Numbered from the stretch's first letter, positions 33,629-42,583 are shown. The stretch: DNA of 45,205 nt from an uncultured bacterium (GCA_937910685.1 CALEMP010000047.1:1-45205); one strand, 5' to 3'. A program made the numbers and translations. Notes: generated by a model not told the origin, from the sequence alone.

Positions 33629-35563
33629 ATGAGCAAAGATTATTCAACAAAGCCCCGCGTGCTGGTCCTGGATTTTTCCGGGGTGGCGGGGAGCGTAAGT
33701 GGAGAGGACCTTGGTGGGCAACCGGTTCCCGAGCTTGCAGGGATTTCTCAGGAGGTGCGGGCCCTTGGGGGGGCGGCTTTAGCGGCGGACTTGATGCTGG
33801 CCCTTGATCCGAGTCGCGACCCTTTCATCCTCAGCGTGGGGGCGGCGGTGGTGCGCGGTTTGCCCACGGCGGCGCGTACCACGGTCTCTGCCCGGTCTCC
33901 CTTGGACGGTGGTTTGGCGGAAGGTCAGGTGGGCAGCGAGTTGGGCCGCAGATTGGCGTCGGTCTGGGATGCGCTGGTTTTGCTCGGGGAGTTTGCGGGC
34001 GGTGACGGGGTCTTGGTCGTGGACGCCGAAGCGCGGGCGCGGCTGTACCGCAGGCCGGACATGGTGGGGCTCTCCGCCGGGGAAAAGAATGCTCAGGCCG
34101 TTCGAGACTTCGGACCGGGGGCGGGGTTGAGCGCGGGCCCCGCGGCCCGGGCCGGGGTTCGTCACGCCCATTTGGCGGCGGGGCATGACCCGCCAAGTTT
34201 TGTCGGTCGCGGAGGGCTGGGGCGCGCTTTGGCCCAACACGGATTGCTGGGAATCCATGTGCTCGCCGAGCCCGTACCGAGCGGAATTAGCCCGGTCTTG
34301 AGTCAATCCCTCACCCAATCCCCGCGATTGCAGGCGCGCTCCATGGGGGGCACCCTTGAATTGTTTGATGCGGAACAAGTGAGGGGAGGCGTGGACTTGC
34401 CTATGCCCCGGACGCTCGATCCCCAACGCCATGGTTGTAAGGGCTGTCCGACCCCCTGTGGCATTGTGCTGGGAGATGGACGCGGGCCTTCCCAGGGCAC
34501 CATGCGTTTTTCGGCCCTCTCTCCCCTTTTGGGGGGGCTGGCTTCGGATTCCGAACATGCACAAAAGGTGCTCGAGGTTTGCAATCGCTTGGGTCTTGAT
34601 GCGCGCGAGGCGACGCGGGATTTGGCGGACGGTGGGCCCATGGGAGATGTGCCCCAGGTGACAGTGGCCCTAGAGGATCTGGTCCGTCGAGGTGCGGGTC
34701 CCCCTCGCTCCCCGAGCACGCGCTCTGCTTCCAGCCCCATGGGCCAAGTGGGCCCCCTGGCCAGTGCGAGGGGCGTCGACCCCATGCGTAGTTTTCCATT
34801 CCTGGGGGAGGGCGGTTTTGACCCGGCGCGTCTCGTTGCCCTTGCTCCAGATATCACATGGCCGAAGGATATAGGCTCGTCAGTCACAGGGTCCGGCAAG
34901 GGTTCTCTCGCCGCTTGGCACGAGGATCTGGTGGCCGCCGTCGATGCCCTGGGCTTTTGCAGTTTTTCCGCGGCGGGGTTGCTGGCGGATGGAGTCTTGA
35001 GTCTCGATCAGTTGGCTGTTGTCTTGGTGCCAGCACTCGAAGGGGACGCTCAACCCGGGGTGACCCTGCGGAAATTCGGGGGAGAAATCGCCCGGGCGGC
35101 CCATCAACTCTTGCTTCATTGGGGTGCTCCCCCCCGGGGGATTGAGGAGGGCGGTGATGAAGATCTGGGCCTCTTACTGCGCGAGTACCGTTGCTGGCGT
35201 GGCCTCGATTCCAAGGGGCGGCCCACCCTGGAACCGAGCAGTTCCATCGATTTCACCGCGGTCATGACTCCAGACCCCGCACCCAGCCCCGTCCGGGTGA
35301 CCGGTTGGGTGGAGTTTCGCAGTCGCGGTCTGCTGGCCGAGCACCTCGGTTCCAGTTGCCGCATCGAGATGAATCTTCCCGCGACCCCGAGGGAAGTTCT
35401 CGTGGCCCTGGCCGGGGCCCAACCCGATGCGGCCTGGCTTCTTCACGATCGACACGAGCTGCCCCTGCCCGCCATTTGGCGCCGGGGGGTGGCCCTGGGC
35501 CCAGAAACTCCAATCCAAAGCGGCGACGAATTGGACTTGGTGCTCGTGGTTCCCGGTGGCTAG
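33629..35563 (+). CDS. Aldehyde:ferredoxin oxidoreductase-like protein fused to a C-terminal MoaD-like domain
   Basis: A 644-residue protein. Residues 5-205 resemble the AOR N-terminal domain, with an RYS-like strand, SPLDGG and GRGGLGRAL. The following domain carries the four [4Fe-4S] cysteines: C270, C273 and C277 in GCKGCPTPCG, and C444 in DALGFCSF. AOR family members bind a tungsten (or molybdenum) bis-pterin cofactor and oxidise aldehydes with ferredoxin as acceptor. The sequence is divergent and about 50 residues shorter than usual in the AOR part. Residues 555-644 look like an extra MoaD/ThiS-type ubiquitin fold: a GSSCRIEMNLP strand, TPREVLVALAG, GDELDLVLVVPGG, ending exactly in Gly-Gly, the activation tail of sulfur-carrier proteins. 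It is a single gene between an opposite-strand M50 gene and the GT9 gene. Confidence 0.82.
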   Translation: MSKDYSTKPRVLVLDFSGVAGSVSGEDLGGQPVPELAGISQEVRALGGAALAADLMLALDPSRDPFILSVGAAVVRGLPTAARTTVSARSPLDGGLAEGQVGSELGRRLASVWDALVLLGEFAGGDGVLVVDAEARARLYRRPDMVGLSAGEKNAQAVRDFGPGAGLSAGPAARAGVRHAHLAAGHDPPSFVGRGGLGRALAQHGLLGIHVLAEPVPSGISPVLSQSLTQSPRLQARSMGGTLELFDAEQVRGGVDLPMPRTLDPQRHGCKGCPTPCGIVLGDGRGPSQGTMRFSALSPLLGGLASDSEHAQKVLEVCNRLGLDAREATRDLADGGPMGDVPQVTVALEDLVRRGAGPPRSPSTRSASSPMGQVGPLASARGVDPMRSFPFLGEGGFDPARLVALAPDITWPKDIGSSVTGSGKGSLAAWHEDLVAAVDALGFCSFSAAGLLADGVLSLDQLAVVLVPALEGDAQPGVTLRKFGGEIARAAHQLLLHWGAPPRGIEEGGDEDLGLLLREYRCWRGLDSKGRPTLEPSSSIDFTAVMTPDPAPSPVRVTGWVEFRSRGLLAEHLGSSCRIEMNLPATPREVLVALAGAQPDAAWLLHDRHELPLPAIWRRGVALGPETPIQSGDELDLVLVVPGG

Positions 35564-35640
35564 GTGCTGGGATGCACGAATTTCCCTAAGCGGGCAAGTG
35601 AAGCCCCGCGTCTCACCTTCTATCCTCTTGCCTGCGAACC

Positions 35641-36693
35641 ATGGAACGCATTCTGATCATCAAGACCGGGGCCCTCGGGGATGTCCTGCGCAGCACGTCG
35701 TTGCTGGGCGGGATTCATTCCCGTTGGCCGGGGGCAGAAGTCACTTGGGTCACGGCCCACGGGGCAGAGCCCTTGGTTCAGGGGCACCCGGAAGTGCAAC
35801 GGGTGTTTGCCCTGGATCCAAAAGACTGCGCGGGTGCGGCGGCGGAACTGAGTGCTCTGAAACCGGACCGCATCCTGTCCCTGGATGATGATCCGGAGCT
35901 CTGCGCCTTGGCCGCGAACGTGCAACAGCAGACCCAAGCGGTCTTGGCGGGAGCCTGTTTGGATTCCGAGGGTCAGCCCGCTTATACCGATGACGGGGAA
36001 TGCTGGTTCGGCATGGGTTTGCTTTCCCGGGACGGCTTGCAACGGGCGGATGAGCGCAAGTTGGCGAATCGGCGCACGCATCCGGACCTCTTGGCCCAGG
36101 TGATTGGCGTGCTGCCCGGTCGCCCCGCTTTGCACTTGAGCGATGGAGACCTAGGGATCGGCGCAGAGGTTTTAGATCGTGAGGTTCCCCGCTCAAAGGG
36201 CCTGCGCATTGGCCTCAACACGGGGGCCGGTGGTCGCTGGCGCACCAAGGCCATGCGTCCCGCAGAAGTGGCAGACCTGGTGGCTCGGCTTGCGTCCCGC
36301 TTGGGCTCAACGGCGGTCCAATTCCTGATCCTGGGGGGCACGGATGAAACCGAGCGCAACCAAGAGCTGCTCGAACTCAGTCGCGCCGCCGCACCAGCTG
36401 CCCAACTGATCGATCCTGGCTGCGATCACTCCCTGGGTACCTTTGCTGCCATGGTGGGGGGACTGGATCTCTTGGTCACTTCCGACAGCTTGGCCTTGCA
36501 CATGGCCGTGGCCCAAGGGTGCAAGACCGTCGCCTTTTTTGCTCCCACCTCGCCGCACGAGATTGAACTCTACGGCCTTGGAGAAAAAGTCATCTCTACC
36601 GCTCCCGATGCTGGCAACTATGCCCGGGACACGGACAACAGTACCATCACCGGCGAGCGCGTCGCTGGAGCCGTGCTGCGTCAACTCAACTGA
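35641..36693 (+). CDS. Family 9 glycosyltransferase (ADP-heptose:LPS heptosyltransferase-like)
   Basis: A 350-residue GT-B fold enzyme. The start (ERILIIKTGALGDVLRSTSLL) is the family-9 signature, and the C-terminal half has LNTGAGGRWRTKAMRP, QFLILGGTDE and the conserved DLLVTSDSLALHMAVA loop followed by AFFAPTSP. Family members add heptose to the lipopolysaccharide inner core, which fits with kdsA at the left edge, but acceptor and donor cannot be fixed from sequence. The ATG at 35641 is the first in frame; a TATCCT lies 14 nt upstream. It is followed 10 bp later by a small membrane protein gene. Confidence 0.88.
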   Translation: MERILIIKTGALGDVLRSTSLLGGIHSRWPGAEVTWVTAHGAEPLVQGHPEVQRVFALDPKDCAGAAAELSALKPDRILSLDDDPELCALAANVQQQTQAVLAGACLDSEGQPAYTDDGECWFGMGLLSRDGLQRADERKLANRRTHPDLLAQVIGVLPGRPALHLSDGDLGIGAEVLDREVPRSKGLRIGLNTGAGGRWRTKAMRPAEVADLVARLASRLGSTAVQFLILGGTDETERNQELLELSRAAAPAAQLIDPGCDHSLGTFAAMVGGLDLLVTSDSLALHMAVAQGCKTVAFFAPTSPHEIELYGLGEKVISTAPDAGNYARDTDNSTITGERVAGAVLRQLN

Positions 36694-36703
36694 ACCCCTG
36701 CCC

Positions 36704-36913
36704 ATGTCACCCCAATTCTTACAGCGTCTGGCGAAAGTCCTCGAAGGTTCCGGCCTCTTGATCATCCTTGTTGGCTTGATGATGAGCGTGGAAATGGGCA
36801 TGCGTGACGAAGGGCTTTCGTCCATGCGCGCCGAGACCTATGGCCTTGCGTTGGGTGGTGCCCTGTTTGCGGTTGGCTGGCTGCTAGAGCGCGCCCTTGG
36901 GACGCGGAAGTGA
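36704..36913 (+). CDS. Small two-helix membrane protein
   Basis: A 69-residue open frame beginning with ATG 10 bp after the glycosyltransferase stop. It has two hydrophobic helices (LLIILVGLMMSV near residues 18-29 and GLALGGALFAVGWLL near 47-61) joined by a short Met/Arg/Glu-rich loop, and a basic C-terminus. I do not recognise a family. The close spacing and the ordinary codon use argue that it is translated with the glycosyltransferase. It converges on the ABC exporter gene, whose stop is 14 bp away. Confidence 0.6.
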   Translation: MSPQFLQRLAKVLEGSGLLIILVGLMMSVEMGMRDEGLSSMRAETYGLALGGALFAVGWLLERALGTRK

Positions 36914-36927
36914 CCGCGCTCCCCGTG

Positions 36928-38739
36928 TCAGGCCTCTAACTCAAACTGCAGAGCGTGCAGTCTGGCGTAAGCCCCTTTGGCCGTAAGCAGCTCGTCATGG
37001 GTGCCCCGTTCGATGATGCGGCCTCCATCGAGCACCAAGATCACATCCGCTCGCTGGATTGTAGAGAGCCGGTGGGCGACCACCAGGGCGCTACGGCCTT
37101 GAAGGAGGCGCCCGGTGGCTTGTTCGATGCGCGCTTCGGTTTCGGAATCGACGCTGGCGGTGGCCTCGTCCAGAATGACCAAGTCTGGTTGGCCCGCAAG
37201 GGCACGGGCGATGGCCAGGAGTTGGCGTTCTCCGGTGGAGAAGGTCGCGCCTCGCTCGGCCACTTCGGCGTCGAGACCGCCGGCAAGGTTCTGGACCACC
37301 CGGTCAGCCCCGCTGGCTTTGAGGGCCTGGAGCAATGCGGCTTCATCAATACCGCTGCGGTCCATCAGGATGTTCTCTCGCACGGTTCCGGCGAACAAAA
37401 AGTCATCCTGCAGAACAAGGCCGATGCGGCCGCGCCAGTCGGAGAGGTCCACTTGGGTCAATTCACGCTCGCCGACTTGGACTTGGCCCTCGCTCGGGTC
37501 ATAAAAGCGCAGCAAGAGGTTGACGATGGTGCTCTTACCTGCACCGGTGGCGCCCACCAGGGCAACGGTTTGGCCAGGAAGGATTTCGAAGTCGACCTTC
37601 TTAAGCACCGGATGGTCTTTGAGGTAGCCAAAGCTCACGTTCTGGAACTGAACCTTGGGGGCGATGCCCTCTGGCCCGAGGGGGGAGGGCTGGGAGGGCG
37701 TCGGCAGGGTGGACGTAGTATCCAGCACCTCGAACACTCGCTCGGCAGAAGCAAAGGCTGACTGCAGCACGTTGTAACGCTCGCCTAGGTTGCGGATGGG
37801 CTGCACCACAAGGGTCAGGTAGAGCCAAAAGCGGAGGAAGGCACCGATGGTCAATTCGTCCCCTGCGATGGAGATCACGCCCTGGCGTAGGGTGGCACCC
37901 TGGATCAGGTAAACCGCGAGGCTCATGATCGGGAAGAACAATGCGAAGAGCAAAATCGTGCGCTTGTTGGCGGCAAAGTAGCGCGCGAGGTGCTCCCCAA
38001 AGCGCGCACCCACGTGGGCTTCGCGCCCGAACAGTTGCACCACGGCAATGCCCTGCAAAACCTCGGCCAGGTAACCGTTCAATCGCGCGAGTTCCGCGCG
38101 CACGGTGCGGTGAGCCCGACGTGCTCCGCCCCGGAACATCAAACTGATCAGGATCAAAATGGGGGTCATCAGGGTGACCACCAGAGCAAGGGGCGCGTGG
38201 ATCGTGAACAGGAGGGCCAGCACCAGCACCACACGGATCATGTCGAAGGCCAAGGTCACGACACCGGCGGTAAAGAGCTCTGCTAGGTTCTCCACATCGC
38301 TTGAGACCCGGGTTACCAGGGCCCCCGTGGGACGGCGATCAAACCAGGCCAGGTCCAATGAGGAGATATGCGAGTAGATGTGCCGGCGCAAATCGTGAAT
38401 CACCGACTGGCCCGTGCGGATCAGGGTAGCCACCTCGAAGTAGCGCAGCCAGGTTTGGAGCAGCAGGATTCCCACGTAGGCCGCCACCAGCATCAACAGG
38501 GCACGGATGAAGGGAGCCGTGTCGGTTCCCTCCGGCGAAGACAGGGCGTCTTGCACGGGACCGTCCAAACTGGCTTGCCAAATCCAGGGCCCGATCAGGT
38601 CCAGGGCAAACAGGCTGGCGAGCACCATGAAGCTCTTGATGAACAACCAGCGGTGGGGCCCCGCATAACGCAGCAGGCGCCGGAATAACCGTCCGTCCCA
38701 GGCTTTGCCCGCCACCTCTTCTTTGGCTTCCCAACTCAT
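36928..38739 (-). CDS. ABC exporter half-transporter, subunit with canonical catalytic Glu
   Basis: A 603-residue type IV ABC exporter: six membrane helices (about residues 30-320) and a nucleotide-binding domain. Walker A is GATGAGKST (396-404), Walker B VILDE has the catalytic E525, and the switch His is H556. The signature is STGER (501-505) instead of LSGGQ. The start ATG (38739) overlaps the stop of the next upstream gene (ATGA), so the two half-transporters are translationally coupled. The degenerate signature here and the degenerate Walker B in the partner fall in the same composite site, as in heterodimeric exporters of the BmrCD/LmrCD/TM287-288 kind. Substrates of that group are drugs, lipids or peptides. 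Confidence 0.92.
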   Translation of the reverse strand: MSWEAKEEVAGKAWDGRLFRRLLRYAGPHRWLFIKSFMVLASLFALDLIGPWIWQASLDGPVQDALSSPEGTDTAPFIRALLMLVAAYVGILLLQTWLRYFEVATLIRTGQSVIHDLRRHIYSHISSLDLAWFDRRPTGALVTRVSSDVENLAELFTAGVVTLAFDMIRVVLVLALLFTIHAPLALVVTLMTPILILISLMFRGGARRAHRTVRAELARLNGYLAEVLQGIAVVQLFGREAHVGARFGEHLARYFAANKRTILLFALFFPIMSLAVYLIQGATLRQGVISIAGDELTIGAFLRFWLYLTLVVQPIRNLGERYNVLQSAFASAERVFEVLDTTSTLPTPSQPSPLGPEGIAPKVQFQNVSFGYLKDHPVLKKVDFEILPGQTVALVGATGAGKSTIVNLLLRFYDPSEGQVQVGERELTQVDLSDWRGRIGLVLQDDFLFAGTVRENILMDRSGIDEAALLQALKASGADRVVQNLAGGLDAEVAERGATFSTGERQLLAIARALAGQPDLVILDEATASVDSETEARIEQATGRLLQGRSALVVAHRLSTIQRADVILVLDGGRIIERGTHDELLTAKGAYARLHALQFELEA

Positions 38740-40502
38740 GCCCCAGCCCCCGTGTTGTCTTCGAGGGAGGCACGCTTCTGTTGGCGATTCCACGTCTGCT
38801 GATACCAGCCCGGTCGGCTCACGAGTTCCTTATGGGTGCCCTTGTCCGCCATGGCGCCTTGATCGTCGAGGACCATGATCTCATTGCAACCCGCCACGGT
38901 GGAGAGGCGGTGGGCGGCGATCACTACCCCTCGTCCCTGGCCCGCCTGGCGCAGACTCTGCAGCAGTTTTTTTTCCGTGTGCGTGTCCACCGCCGAGAGG
39001 CAGTCATCGAGGACCAGAATCCTGGGCTTGCGCGCAAGGGCCCGAGCGATGCAAGTGCGTTGGCGTTGTCCGCCGGAAAGCGTCACGCCGCGCTCGCCCA
39101 CCAGGGTGTCGGTGCCCTTGGGGAAGCGCGCGACTTCGCCGGTCATGGCAACTTGCTCGATAAGAACGGCCAATTGTTCGGGGTTGATGTCCTCGTCCGT
39201 GCCAAAGCGAATGTTGTCCCCATAGGGCACGGAAAACAGGAACGAATCCTGGGGCACATAGCCCAAAGCACCGCGCACCTGGGCCAGGGGCAGATCGCGG
39301 ACTGGGATGGAGTTGCAATTGATCACCCCATGGGTGGGATCCACAAGGCGCCCCATGAGCAACAACAAGGTGGTCTTGCCCGCGCCAGTGGGCCCCACGA
39401 TCCCTAAGGACTGACCCGCGGGGAGCTCGAAGCTGATCTCTTGCAGGGTGGGGGATTCCGCGTCCGGATAGGTATAGCTGACCGAGTCGAATTCGAAACT
39501 GGGGGTTTTCTCGGGATCCAGGCCCACGTCCGATTGGGTTTCGGTCAGGGCCGAGCGGGTGTCCAGCAGGGTCTGCACGCGCTTGGCGCTGGCCACCGCC
39601 CGCGGATACATGCCTGCGACCCAACCCACGGCGATCAGGGGCCAAAAGACCTTGATTGTCAGGTCCACAAACTGGAACAACTCGCCGACGGGCAGGCTGC
39701 GATCGATGGCCGCTAGTCCGCCTAGAATCAGAATCACCGCAAAGGTCAAATCAAAGGACCCATGAATGCCCGCATGGGTCAAGCCCCGCGCGCGTCCCAG
39801 GGAAATTTGGTGGTCACGGTTTTCCTCGCTTGAGCGCGCGAAGCCTTGGGCTTGGGATTCTTGGCGTTGGTAGCCTTGCACAACGCGCACGCCTCCAAAG
39901 TCCTCTTGAGCCCGGTGATTGATGTCCGCAAGGCTTTCCTGAACCGCAGTGGAATGCACATGCAGTCGAGGAGTCAATCGCTGCATGATCACGCCCACTG
40001 CCAGCATGGGCAGCAACATGGACATGCTCATCAGGGGGTTCAGAAAGAACAACCAGACCAGGCTGATGGGCACGATGACTACCGCGCCCAGGGTGTACAT
40101 CATCCCCGGTCCCAGAAACATACGCAAGGCTTCCACGTCAGCGGTCAGGCGGCTGACCAAGTCGCCGGAACGACTCTTGGCGTGGAAGGAAAGGTCCAGG
40201 CGTGTCAGGTGGTCAAAGAGCTCTTGCTTGAGCTCGACTTCAAAGCGCCTCGACACCACCACCACCAGCCAGCGTTGCCAGAAGCGAAAGAACGCGTGGG
40301 ATACGGCCGCAGCGGCCATCAGCAGCAAGGTTGTGGTGAGCCACTCTTGGTTGTCACTGAGCCGCACCTTCTCAATGGCGCCACCCACCAGGATGGTGAC
40401 CAACACGTCGGCCAGTTGGGCCAAGGGGATAGCCACAATCCCCACCAGCAGGGGAGCCTTGTGGCGCATAAAGCGCATGAAATAGGATCGCAGAAGGTTC
40501 AC
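38736..40502 (-). CDS. ABC exporter half-transporter, subunit with degenerate catalytic site
   Basis: This 588-residue partner has six membrane helices (about residues 15-300), Walker A GPTGAGKT (370-377), canonical signature LSGGQ (475-479), and Walker B RILVLDD with Asp500 where the catalytic Glu should be, then H531. Asp in that place is the hallmark of the non-hydrolysing site of asymmetric heterodimers. The start is GTG 40502, with GGAAG about 8 nt upstream. It follows the M28 peptidase gene by 15 bp, so all three genes are probably one transcript. Confidence 0.92.
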   Translation of the reverse strand: MNLLRSYFMRFMRHKAPLLVGIVAIPLAQLADVLVTILVGGAIEKVRLSDNQEWLTTTLLLMAAAAVSHAFFRFWQRWLVVVVSRRFEVELKQELFDHLTRLDLSFHAKSRSGDLVSRLTADVEALRMFLGPGMMYTLGAVVIVPISLVWLFFLNPLMSMSMLLPMLAVGVIMQRLTPRLHVHSTAVQESLADINHRAQEDFGGVRVVQGYQRQESQAQGFARSSEENRDHQISLGRARGLTHAGIHGSFDLTFAVILILGGLAAIDRSLPVGELFQFVDLTIKVFWPLIAVGWVAGMYPRAVASAKRVQTLLDTRSALTETQSDVGLDPEKTPSFEFDSVSYTYPDAESPTLQEISFELPAGQSLGIVGPTGAGKTTLLLLMGRLVDPTHGVINCNSIPVRDLPLAQVRGALGYVPQDSFLFSVPYGDNIRFGTDEDINPEQLAVLIEQVAMTGEVARFPKGTDTLVGERGVTLSGGQRQRTCIARALARKPRILVLDDCLSAVDTHTEKKLLQSLRQAGQGRGVVIAAHRLSTVAGCNEIMVLDDQGAMADKGTHKELVSRPGWYQQTWNRQQKRASLEDNTGAGA

Positions 40503-40517
40503 TGGGTTGCTTCCGGG

Positions 40518-42548
40518 TTAGTTCCGCTTGGCCCATTGCTGGCTCAGGCCGGCGATACTCTCTTCCAAGCGCTTGAGTTCTTGAGCGAGGACTCTTGGGT
40601 CTGAATCGGCTGCTGCTGCACGCAGGGTGGGCCAAGTTTCGGAACCATAGCCATTGCTGGGATCAGGGGCCCAGAAAAAGTTCCGGTACCAAGTGCGCCC
40701 GGGGAGGCCACTGTCCAGAAGCAGGGCGCGGTACATGCGCGGTAGATCCCCTTGGCGGTCGGCGTCACCGCGCAGGGCGTTGCCTTCCGCGGACAGGGAC
40801 CTGCGCATGTTGGCCCAAGTGCCGAAGGGGCCGGGGGAGAGGTCCGGTTCAAAGTCCATGCGCTTGGCCCAGGCTTGCCAGCGGGAATCGTTGGCTTGGG
40901 CGAGACCCAGCAGGGTTTGGGCAAGGTGCTCTGCGTTTTGTTCCCCGAGCCAATCAGAGGCCATGCGCGCATGCCAGGCAAGATCTTCCGCAGCACGGGT
41001 TTGATCCAAGCACAGGCGACCAGCCCGGGAGAACTCCAGCATGATCGCATGCAGGGTGCTTGCGGCCAATTGGTGGCCTACATATCCCGGGTCCAAGAAC
41101 TGTTCCACTATGGACACGTCATCAAAGACCGTGTGGTACTGGCCGCCGCTGTTGCCGCTGAAGGAAAGGTCGAGAATCGGCAAACCCAGGTGGTGCAGGA
41201 ATACCGAGTAATCGGATCCGGATCCGGGCAGGCCAAAACGCACTTGGCCTCGGGACCGGCGCAACCACAGGTCTCCCAGGGTTTCATCTTTCTTGCCATG
41301 GGGCGCGGGGACTTGGGCAAGGGCATCGGCCAAAATGCCCTCCAGTCCTGGACTTCCCGAGGCGCTGAAGTTCGTGCCGCTGACCAGCCCGTCCGCGTTG
41401 ATGTAGGCCGCAAGATTCCCTTGCAGGTTGGTTGCGTTGGCTTCGGCCCATTCGGTGCTGCCGATCAAGCCGGCTTCCTCTGCATCCCAAAAGGCCACGC
41501 TAACCCCGTTGCGCAGAACGAGGCCATCCTTGACCTTTGCGCCTAGTTGCAGACTGGCTTCCAAAAGGGAGGTGGTGCCGCCACCTGCGTCTTGGGCGCC
41601 GCGCACCCAGGCGTCACGGTGATTGCCTAGCAGGACGAAACCAGGTTGGGTGCCCTTGAGGTGTCCGAGCACATTGACGATGCGCCGCAGGGTTCGCGGG
41701 GCGTCGACTTCCAGGGTGACTCGGGCTGGACCCGGGCCGCCCTCTTTCAAGTGTTCCAAGATCACCTGTGCATCGTCGGCTCCGATGGGCAGGCTGACGA
41801 TACGAGGCAGGTTTTGTGTGAGCTGCTCCTGGTCGAGACGAGGACCGGGTTCCTCTGGCGTGCCCGAGGGATACCCCGGCGTGGAAGGATCTCCCCCAAA
41901 TCGGACCATGGGAGCAATCGAACCGCGCTGCACCGCCCAGCCCGGTTGCCAGGGTCCAGCGGGCCAGACCTCGCCCCGCCCGGAGCCCACATCGTTTGGG
42001 TCGCTGAACATCAGAACGCCCGCGCAACCCGCGGCTTGGGCTCCCGACGCTTTGACTCCGCGGTAGCTGCGGCCATACCGGCAAAGGGCGATGGTGCCGG
42101 TCAAGTCAACCCCCGCGGTTTTTAGCCGCGCAAAGTCCTCGACCAAACCGTATCCGCAATCCACGACCTGGCCACTCACCCGCGCGCTTTGACTGTAGGC
42201 ATGGAAGGGGGGAATGTCCCCGGGAGGAACCGCATCTCCGTCAAACCGCCGCAACCGCAAGACGCTCGGCTGGGTTTGATCCCCGTCCTCGAAGATCGCA
42301 AACTCGGTCTTGCGCGGCAAGGAAAGCAGCACCAGCCGCTCGTCCCATTCCACCTCAAAGCCCGCATCTGACAATTCCCGGCGCACCATTTCCGCCGCGC
42401 GGATCGAACCAGAAGTTCCCGCCAAGCGACTCGTGGAACACAGCTCGCGCAAGAGTCGTTGGACCCGCGGGGGTTCGGTGGAGGTTGGCTCCTGGCCCCA
42501 GGCTAGGCCGACCAGCAGGTAGGCCAGGACGATGGGGGTGGGACGCAT
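40518..42548 (-). CDS. Secreted M28 zinc peptidase, glutamate carboxypeptidase II-like
   Basis: A 676-residue exported protein with a signal peptide (about residues 1-18, ending GLAWG-QE), a protease-associated domain (about 110-280) and an M28 catalytic domain. The two-zinc site is intact: H310 and D312 (GNHRDAW), bridging D320 (AQDAGGGT), catalytic E357 with E358 (DAEEAGLIGS), D386 (NADG) and H472 (QYHTVFDD). A dimerisation-like helical domain completes the PSMA/GCPII architecture. Such enzymes remove C-terminal or N-terminal residues from peptides outside the cytoplasm. A TATAGT on the minus strand (42561-42556) ends 7 nt before the ATG. The two exporter genes follow closely. Confidence 0.9.
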   Translation of the reverse strand: MRPTPIVLAYLLVGLAWGQEPTSTEPPRVQRLLRELCSTSRLAGTSGSIRAAEMVRRELSDAGFEVEWDERLVLLSLPRKTEFAIFEDGDQTQPSVLRLRRFDGDAVPPGDIPPFHAYSQSARVSGQVVDCGYGLVEDFARLKTAGVDLTGTIALCRYGRSYRGVKASGAQAAGCAGVLMFSDPNDVGSGRGEVWPAGPWQPGWAVQRGSIAPMVRFGGDPSTPGYPSGTPEEPGPRLDQEQLTQNLPRIVSLPIGADDAQVILEHLKEGGPGPARVTLEVDAPRTLRRIVNVLGHLKGTQPGFVLLGNHRDAWVRGAQDAGGGTTSLLEASLQLGAKVKDGLVLRNGVSVAFWDAEEAGLIGSTEWAEANATNLQGNLAAYINADGLVSGTNFSASGSPGLEGILADALAQVPAPHGKKDETLGDLWLRRSRGQVRFGLPGSGSDYSVFLHHLGLPILDLSFSGNSGGQYHTVFDDVSIVEQFLDPGYVGHQLAASTLHAIMLEFSRAGRLCLDQTRAAEDLAWHARMASDWLGEQNAEHLAQTLLGLAQANDSRWQAWAKRMDFEPDLSPGPFGTWANMRRSLSAEGNALRGDADRQGDLPRMYRALLLDSGLPGRTWYRNFFWAPDPSNGYGSETWPTLRAAAADSDPRVLAQELKRLEESIAGLSQQWAKRN

Positions 42549-42555
42549 GGGCCGA

Positions 42556-42561
42556 ACTATA
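42556..42561 (-). promoter_or_regulatory. TATAGT, putative -10 element 7 nt before the M28 peptidase start
   Basis: On the minus strand TATAGT ends 7 nt before the ATG at 42548, in the 35-bp gap after the upstream gene's stop. It would give a message that starts at or within a base or two of the start codon. Confidence 0.4.
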
Positions 42562-42583
42562 CGGCAGCCCGACCCCGCATGGC

